From assembly GCA_910586065.1 (NCBI GenBank), contig CAJUGI010000013.1:1-9694 (forward strand): a stretch of 9,694 nt of DNA, in the 5' to 3' direction. The position numbers and the translations under genes were made by a program. Shown here piece by piece: positions 5,156 through 9,694 of the stretch. The notes under the pieces were generated by a model. It was given only the letters and a program-made list of their open reading frames with translations, was not told the origin of the DNA and ran no database searches. This DNA comes from an uncultured Christensenella sp. GTDB taxonomy: Bacteria; Bacillota; Clostridia; Christensenellales; Borkfalkiaceae. Numbering within the stretch: the first letter of the stretch is position 1; the number at the start of each line of letters is the position of its first letter.

Positions 5156-8100
5156 TCAGCTCCTTTCCAAGTCCTGTGACTTCTGCTTTGCGTTTTTCTT
5201 CTGTGCCTTTTCCTTGTCGGCTCTAAGCTGCGCCCGGATAGAGGGCTTCTTTTCCGGCTTCGCTCCCTTGCCGCGCTCCTTGTCGGCTTTGACAGCGTTA
5301 GCCAGGTCAACAAGGGAAATCTGCTCGCCCGCCTTTACCTTTGCTTCCAGTTCGTCAACGGTGGGGGTGTTGTTGATGATACCGTCAATCATGTTCCCGT
5401 TCTGCTCTGTGGTCTGCTCGGCGGTTTTCAAGGGATTGTCCCGCTGCGCCTGTTCTGCGGCAACGGCAAACGCCCGCGTCCCATTCCCCATAATCAGATA
5501 CTTTCCGTCGTCCGACTGGTGGTGAAAGCCATATCCGGCGGCTTCTATCTGCTCCCGGCTCATGGCGGTTACATGGAAAGTCCCTCTCGGTGTTTTGACA
5601 GTTTCGCCCGTTTCCAAGTCGTCCGGGGTAAGCTGCTTTTGCTCCTGTAAAAACTCCGGCACTTCCCGGAAACCTACACTGTCAACGAAATGCGCCGCGT
5701 CCTGTCCGTCCTGATGAAGCACTACCACGTCCGAAACGGAAAGGCTGTGTCCCTTAAAATCTTTGGGGTGGTCGATATTGAAACGGGTGTAAATATCTTC
5801 AAGGGAAGTTTCCGGCGCAAGGGGCGCGGAATAGACAAGCTCATAGTTCGCCCTGTCAACCACATTCCCCGCCGCCTGCAGGCGGTCGTAAGGCTCAAAG
5901 CGGAAATCCCTTGTTTCGTCCCCGCCTTTTATCTGGTAAATGGAAAAGGTGTCTTTGTCCTGTCCGGCGGTCTGCGCCGTTTCCTGTGCCTTTGCGTAAA
6001 GCTGCTTTACGTCGCCCTCGGTCAGCTCGCCGCTTTTGAGCTGCCCCATAAGCTCGCGGCATTTCTCCGGCGTTCCCGTATAAAGCACGTCGCCCATTTT
6101 CGCCCGCCCGTTCTCCTGTGTCACATAGGCTTGCAAGAGGTAGCTGTTTTCCCGGCTGTCGCTGTAAGGGTTCCGGCGCACCTTGTAAATCGTTTCCGGG
6201 GTAAAGGCTTCTTTCGGGGCGGCACCCGCCTTTTCCTGTGCGCCGGATTTTCCCGGTGCGGCTGCTTCCGGCTTCTCTTTCCCGGCTGTATCTGCCTTTG
6301 CCGGGGCTTCCGGCTGCGGCTGCTCCGGCGGGGCTGCCTGTTCCTCTCTGGTGGGCTGCTCCTGTCCGGCGGTCTGCTCCTTGTCCTGTGCCTTTTGCAG
6401 CTCCGCAAGATTTTCGTCTATTGAATTGATAATCTCGGCGGCTGCGCTGCGTATCGTTTCAAGGGAGCTTTTCAGCTCGGACAATTCCCGCCCGCTACTC
6501 CACCCGGCGACATAGCCGAAAGAGTAGTCCGACGTGTCAAGCCCGTAATGTTGGCAGACGGTATAGGCGACGCTTTCCGCTTCGACTTCGCGGGTGCGGC
6601 GGTCAATGTGGGGCTGCTGCTCGTCCTTTGGCGCGTTGAGGTCAATGTCGTGCAGCTTCGCATGGGCGATTTCGTGAATGGCGGTCTTTAAGGTCTGCAA
6701 TTCGCTCATGCCCTCGTTGATAGCAATGCGCTTGTCCTCCAAGTGGTAGTAGCCATGAGAGCCGCCCTCGATATTCTCAAAGGCGATAGGAACGGGGGAA
6801 GTCTTTTCAAGGGCTGCGAAAAAATCCTTGTAGCGGTCAACGTCGCCCGGCAGCTCGTCAATGGCAATGTCCGGCAGCTCCTTTCCCTCGGTCTGGGAAA
6901 CGTCAAAGACGGATACCACCTTGTAGGCGGGTATGGTGACTTCCTTTTCCTCGGTGACGGGCTTCCCGTCCTTGCCGATTATGGGCTTCTGCGTGTGCGG
7001 GTCGATTTTCTGCATTTCCTGTTTGATTTTATAGGGCGACGGGGCAATGATTTTAATTCCCTTTTGCCCTTTCATCACGTTTCGCTCAAAGTTGTTCTTC
7101 CAAGCGGAAAAGCCCGCCACAAGGGAAGCGTCCGGCTTCTGCATGGCGATAAGGACGGTGTTTCGGAAGCTGTAATTATGGAATTTTGACATGACTTTCA
7201 GATATTCCTTGTAACGCTCGCTGTCAAAGAGTTCCGCAATACCCTGTTCCAGACGGTCGGTAATCTCTTTTAATTTCTCGGCGGGCTTCTCGCTCGTCAG
7301 CACGATAGGGATAACCGGGCGCGGCTCCTGTGGCTGCTCTGCGGTCTGTGCGGTTCTCTGTCCCGGTGTGGCTGCGTCAAAATCTGCTTTTTGCGGGTCG
7401 GGGCGTGACCGCTGCGGGGGCTGCGGCGTTACCCGGTATTCCTGTGGCACGTCGCGCCCGTCGTACCATTCTGTAAAGGTGTTGCGGTTGTTGTAGATAT
7501 AGCCCTTTTCGGTAAACATACCGTCGTCGTTAATGGAAGCGTCCCGCCCGTATTCCTCATACATGAAATACTTTTTCGCTTCTTCGGGAAGCTCCGGTTC
7601 TTCCAGTTCGTCAACCAGATAACGCCCGTATTCTTCTTCATTGTGGACGGACGGATAAATCCAGTAGCAGTCAAGGTTCTGTGCAAGGTTGATGATGTCC
7701 TGTAAGCTGTCGGCATGGTCGCCGTATTCAATGGCTGCAATGAATTTCTCCCGGTCGTCGTCAAACTGCATTTCCAAGAGCTTCCCTAAATAGTTCAGCT
7801 CGTCGGGGTGGGAATACTCGCTTAAATGTTCCGTCAAGCCGGGGATAGGGGATTGAAATTCTGTGAAATGCCATTCCTCATAGTGCTTGAAGTCAATCCC
7901 GATACGGTCAAAGACTTCTTTCAGATGTTCGGCAGTCGTGGGGAACGTCACCCATTCGCCCGCGGGTCTGCCCTCGGTGTACTTCCCAAGATTGGAAAGA
8001 TAGCCGCTTAAAATCGGTTCTGCCATTTGTTTGCTCCTTTCTTCGTTCATCATGCGGTGCATAAGCTCGTAATCTTCGTAGCTCTGTCTACCGTCAAATA

Positions 8101-8524
8101 CATAGGGGTCAAAATCCTCTCCGTCCCGGTAGGGCTTTTCGGAAAAGGGAAGCCCCGCTTCATGGGCGGCTGCCCTCGCTTCCTCGATAACCTCCGGGGG
8201 AAGCCTGTCGTCATGCGCCCCGATAAAACCGTCAATGTCGTTCATGCTGTTTTCGTAGTGGTAGCGCACTCCGGCGGTCAGCTCGTCAAGGCTCATGTCC
8301 TCGCCTAAATGCCCGCAATAGTAGCCGTTTAGGATAACGGCGGCGGGGTCGGTGCTTTTGATTTCCTCTAACCGGCTCCTGTCCTCCGGGTAGAGCGTAT
8401 CGTCCATATCAAGATGAAAATATTCCGCGTTCCATGAACGCCCCTGTTTCCAGAACGCCACCCATGCGATACCGTCCCTAAGCTCGTCTTGATAGTCCTT
8501 TACGGTGTCCCGTAAACTTGCCAT
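5156..8524 (-). CDS. Giant anti-restriction fusion: ArdA-like, ArdC/zincin, YodL and DUF4316-like regions
   Basis: A 1122-residue multidomain protein. Residues 1-165 are acidic and unassigned. Residues about 187-365 look like ArdA, the acidic DNA mimic that blocks type I restriction enzymes: GEWVTFPTTAEHL, TEFQSPIPGL, DELNYLGKLLEMQFDDD, then YEEYGRDA and GYIYNN. Residues about 412-500 match the ArdC N-terminal ssDNA-binding domain (FHNYSFRNTVLIAMQKP, AWKNNFERNVMKGQKGIKII). A zincin follows, with HEIAH at 617-621 and a likely third ligand Glu650 in EVEAESVAY. A Pro/Glu/Gln/Ala-rich linker spans about 710-770. TIYKVRRNPYSDSRENSYLL (778-797) begins an unnamed conserved module, then a YodL domain (about 858-958, FSIYQIKGGDETRDFRFEPY). 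NMIDGIINN (1044-1052) and a Lys-rich tail resemble DUF4316. AAGGAGG (8540-8534) lies 9 bases before the start. It probably protects incoming DNA in the recipient. Confidence 0.85.
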   Translation of the reverse strand: MASLRDTVKDYQDELRDGIAWVAFWKQGRSWNAEYFHLDMDDTLYPEDRSRLEEIKSTDPAAVILNGYYCGHLGEDMSLDELTAGVRYHYENSMNDIDGFIGAHDDRLPPEVIEEARAAAHEAGLPFSEKPYRDGEDFDPYVFDGRQSYEDYELMHRMMNEERSKQMAEPILSGYLSNLGKYTEGRPAGEWVTFPTTAEHLKEVFDRIGIDFKHYEEWHFTEFQSPIPGLTEHLSEYSHPDELNYLGKLLEMQFDDDREKFIAAIEYGDHADSLQDIINLAQNLDCYWIYPSVHNEEEYGRYLVDELEEPELPEEAKKYFMYEEYGRDASINDDGMFTEKGYIYNNRNTFTEWYDGRDVPQEYRVTPQPPQRSRPDPQKADFDAATPGQRTAQTAEQPQEPRPVIPIVLTSEKPAEKLKEITDRLEQGIAELFDSERYKEYLKVMSKFHNYSFRNTVLIAMQKPDASLVAGFSAWKNNFERNVMKGQKGIKIIAPSPYKIKQEMQKIDPHTQKPIIGKDGKPVTEEKEVTIPAYKVVSVFDVSQTEGKELPDIAIDELPGDVDRYKDFFAALEKTSPVPIAFENIEGGSHGYYHLEDKRIAINEGMSELQTLKTAIHEIAHAKLHDIDLNAPKDEQQPHIDRRTREVEAESVAYTVCQHYGLDTSDYSFGYVAGWSSGRELSELKSSLETIRSAAAEIINSIDENLAELQKAQDKEQTAGQEQPTREEQAAPPEQPQPEAPAKADTAGKEKPEAAAPGKSGAQEKAGAAPKEAFTPETIYKVRRNPYSDSRENSYLLQAYVTQENGRAKMGDVLYTGTPEKCRELMGQLKSGELTEGDVKQLYAKAQETAQTAGQDKDTFSIYQIKGGDETRDFRFEPYDRLQAAGNVVDRANYELVYSAPLAPETSLEDIYTRFNIDHPKDFKGHSLSVSDVVVLHQDGQDAAHFVDSVGFREVPEFLQEQKQLTPDDLETGETVKTPRGTFHVTAMSREQIEAAGYGFHHQSDDGKYLIMGNGTRAFAVAAEQAQRDNPLKTAEQTTEQNGNMIDGIINNTPTVDELEAKVKAGEQISLVDLANAVKADKERGKGAKPEKKPSIRAQLRADKEKAQKKNAKQKSQDLERS

Positions 8525-8632
8525 AGTGAAAAACCTCCTTTCTCTGCGGCAGCGTCATAAGCTGCATTTTTTGGCTGCATGGTCTACTACGGGTACGCCC
8601 GCATTTCTGCCAAATATTTTTGAAAATTTTTA

Positions 8633-8659
8633 GAGGGTGAAGCCCTCCGCAAAAGAGGG
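8633..8659 (-). promoter_or_regulatory. Possible attenuator-like alternative stems
   Basis: In the minus-strand sense, just after the leader, three short blocks follow each other: CCCTC (8659-8655), GAGGG (8647-8643) and CCCTC (8637-8633). The middle block can pair with either neighbour, giving two mutually exclusive 5-bp hairpins. The downstream one is followed by an A/T-rich run rather than a pure T tract. This block is absent from the other leader copy. The stems are short, so a regulatory role is speculative. Confidence 0.3.
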
Positions 8660-8754
8660 TTTGGGAAACTTCCCAACAAGCAAAATCCCCGTCCGGCGCG
8701 TCAGCGTCGCAACGGGGATTTACGGAAGTGGGTACCCGCTTCCTATGCTTGCTA
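8655..8754 (-). promoter_or_regulatory. Structured leader upstream of the anti-restriction operon (inverted-repeat copy 2)
   Basis: This is the second copy of the block at 245-342, on the opposite strand but in the same sense relative to its downstream gene. Bases 8754-8721 match copy 1 exactly over 34 bases. In the minus-strand sense the same near-palindrome (GGAAG...CTTCC around GGGTACCC) comes first. Next is a 10-bp hairpin AAATCCCCGT (8721-8712) with ACGGGGATTT (8692-8683), followed by TTGCTTGTT. Last is TTGGGA/TCCCAA. The hairpin stem differs in sequence from copy 1 yet still pairs. It starts 10 bases after the topoisomerase stop codon. The second hairpin could act as a leaky terminator for that gene. 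Confidence 0.7.
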
Positions 8755-8763
8755 TTCAAGTTT

Positions 8764-9694
8764 TTAGTTCTTCTGCACTTCGATACGGTAGTTGACGTAT
8801 TTCCCGCCAGTGTCAGCCAGAACGATAGTTCCGTCGTAGGTCTTGCCTGTTTTCGGGGAGTAGAGCTTCTTCACATTCGCCTTGCCGGATTTAAGGAGCG
8901 CGGCGGCAATCTTCGCGGAAAAAGCGGTCTTGCGTTCCTCGAAAAAGCGGTCGTTCTTCCACATGACAAAGGCACATTCTTTGTTGCTGCAATAATAGTT
9001 TTTCTTCCCCTCATGGACGGGGGAACCGCAACGGGGGCATTTGCCGACAGAGGGCTTTTCCTCCCGGAACAAATCCTTTTTCCCGTCCAGTGCTGCGGCG
9101 TGTGTCTGCACAAGCTCCCGCGTCATAGCTTCAATGCCGGACAGAAATTCGCCGGGGTCTGCGGCTCCCTTTGCTATCTGCGTCAGATTGTTTTCCCATT
9201 CTGCGGTAAGCTGCGGGGAAGTGAGCATATCCGGCAGCACTGATATAAGGGCGGCTCCGTTCTGCGTGGGGATAAGCTGCTTCCCCTTGCGCTCTGCAAA
9301 GCCGCCCTTTACCAGTTTTTCAATGACGGCGGCGCGGGTGGCGGGAGTGCCAAGCCCCGGCGTTCCGCGTCCGGGTCGGTGTCCCCGTTCCCGGCTCGCT
9401 CCATAGCAGAGAGAAGCGACGCTTCGCTGTGGGGCTTCGGCGGCGTTGTGGTATGCTCCGTTACCTTTACGGCGGGGTTAGGAAAGCCCTGTCCCTCGGA
9501 AAGCTCCGGCAGCGTCACGCCCTCATTTTCCCCGTCCTCTGGGTCGGGTTTATCTTTCAGCGTCGCCCGGTATCTGTGTTCAATCTCTTTCCACCCGTCA
9601 GAAAGCACCGTCTTTCCCCGCGCCGTAAACTCCGTATCAGCGCATGAGAAAACCGCCGTAACCGCTTCATAAATATGCGGCTCGGCGGTGGCAA
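8764..9694 (-). pseudogene. topB: Topoisomerase III (TopB-type), C-terminal part, interrupted by a one-base frameshift
   Basis: The gene enters from the right edge in one frame (from 9692) and encodes TEFTARGKTVLSDGW, then PPKPHSEASLLSAMERAG. This is the conserved stretch of type IA topoisomerases that precedes the GTPATRA motif. At about 9350 the frame breaks: it continues as LALPPPAPPSLKNW and stops at 9309. Adding one base restores GLGTPATRAAVIEKLVKGGF, and the new frame stays open to the stop at 8764. The restored part ends with a zinc-finger-like set, CPRCG...CSNKEC, and GKYVNYRIEVQKN. The catalytic tyrosine would lie beyond the right edge. In conjugative transposons this enzyme acts on transferred or replicating DNA. 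Whether the gene is truly broken or the base loss is a sequencing error cannot be told here. Confidence 0.82.

Noticed and set aside
5690..6424. 244-residue open frame on the + strand
   Set aside because: It is antisense to the GC-rich anti-restriction gene, has low-complexity Leu/Arg/Gly content, and has no ribosome binding site. The minus-strand protein has clear domains.
6743..7189. 148-residue + strand open frame, with similar ones at 5082-5525, 8027-8308 and 8728-9243
   Set aside because: All lie opposite recognisable minus-strand coding sequence and look like codon-bias shadows.
8500..8580. 26-codon minus-strand frame (MQPKNAAYDAAAEKGG...) overlapping the start of the anti-restriction gene
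   Set aside because: It has no ribosome binding site, and its Ala-rich part simply reads through the SD region of the large gene. Too weak to call a leader peptide.
8590..8601. CGGGTACGCCCG as an extra copy of the GGGTACCC operator
   Set aside because: Only a 4-base stem around a partial match; likely chance.
1..9694. CRISPR arrays, tRNA or rRNA genes, transposase or integrase genes
   Set aside because: No regularly spaced repeats, cloverleaf or rRNA-like blocks were seen, and no reading frame shows transposase or integrase motifs.

Overview
The window is part of an integrative and conjugative element of the kind common in gut Clostridia (a Tn1549-like transfer backbone). This is inferred from recognisable families: a MobC-type accessory protein, a MOBP-type relaxase, a cysteine-rich VLP protein, a transposon-transfer-assisting (TTRAP-like) protein, a giant ArdA/ArdC/YodL anti-restriction protein and a TopB-type topoisomerase III. 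Strong GGAGG-type ribosome binding sites and GC-rich backbone genes fit a Firmicutes host. No taxon can be named from the sequence alone.

Layout. Positions 1-102 carry the 3' end of an unidentified + strand gene, followed by a terminator-like hairpin (139-176). A structured leader (245-342) precedes the + strand pair mobC (370-699) and relaxase (660-2006), which overlap. Next comes a visibly AT-rich cargo segment (about 2007-3460) with its own near-consensus promoter. It encodes a membrane methyltransferase of the isoprenylcysteine carboxyl methyltransferase (ICMT) family and a DUF3267-type membrane zincin. A GC-rich bidirectional terminator (3463-3507) separates this from a convergent minus-strand operon. 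Read in its own direction, that operon is: topoisomerase III (partial, frameshifted, 9694-8764), a second copy of the leader (8754-8655), the 1122-residue anti-restriction fusion (8524-5156), a 317-residue protein (5152-4199), the TTRAP-like protein (4196-3990) and the Cys-rich VLP protein (3993-3628). The last four genes are packed with gaps of a few bases or a 4-base overlap.

How the genes fit together. MobC and the relaxase would process DNA at the origin of transfer. Topoisomerase III would help process transferred DNA, and the ArdA/ArdC fusion would protect it in the recipient. The TTRAP-like and VLP proteins are conserved transfer-module accessories of unknown mechanism. The methyltransferase/zincin pair looks like separately acquired cargo.

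Most notable points: (1) two leader copies of about 100 bases, in inverted orientation 8.4 kb apart, each sitting in the same sense upstream of a different transfer operon, with a central hairpin whose stem differs in sequence but keeps its pairing; (2) the cargo pair, which combines a membrane methyltransferase and a membrane HExxH protease; (3) a lysine-rich SIRAQ tail shared by two otherwise unrelated proteins; (4) a one-base frameshift in topoisomerase III.
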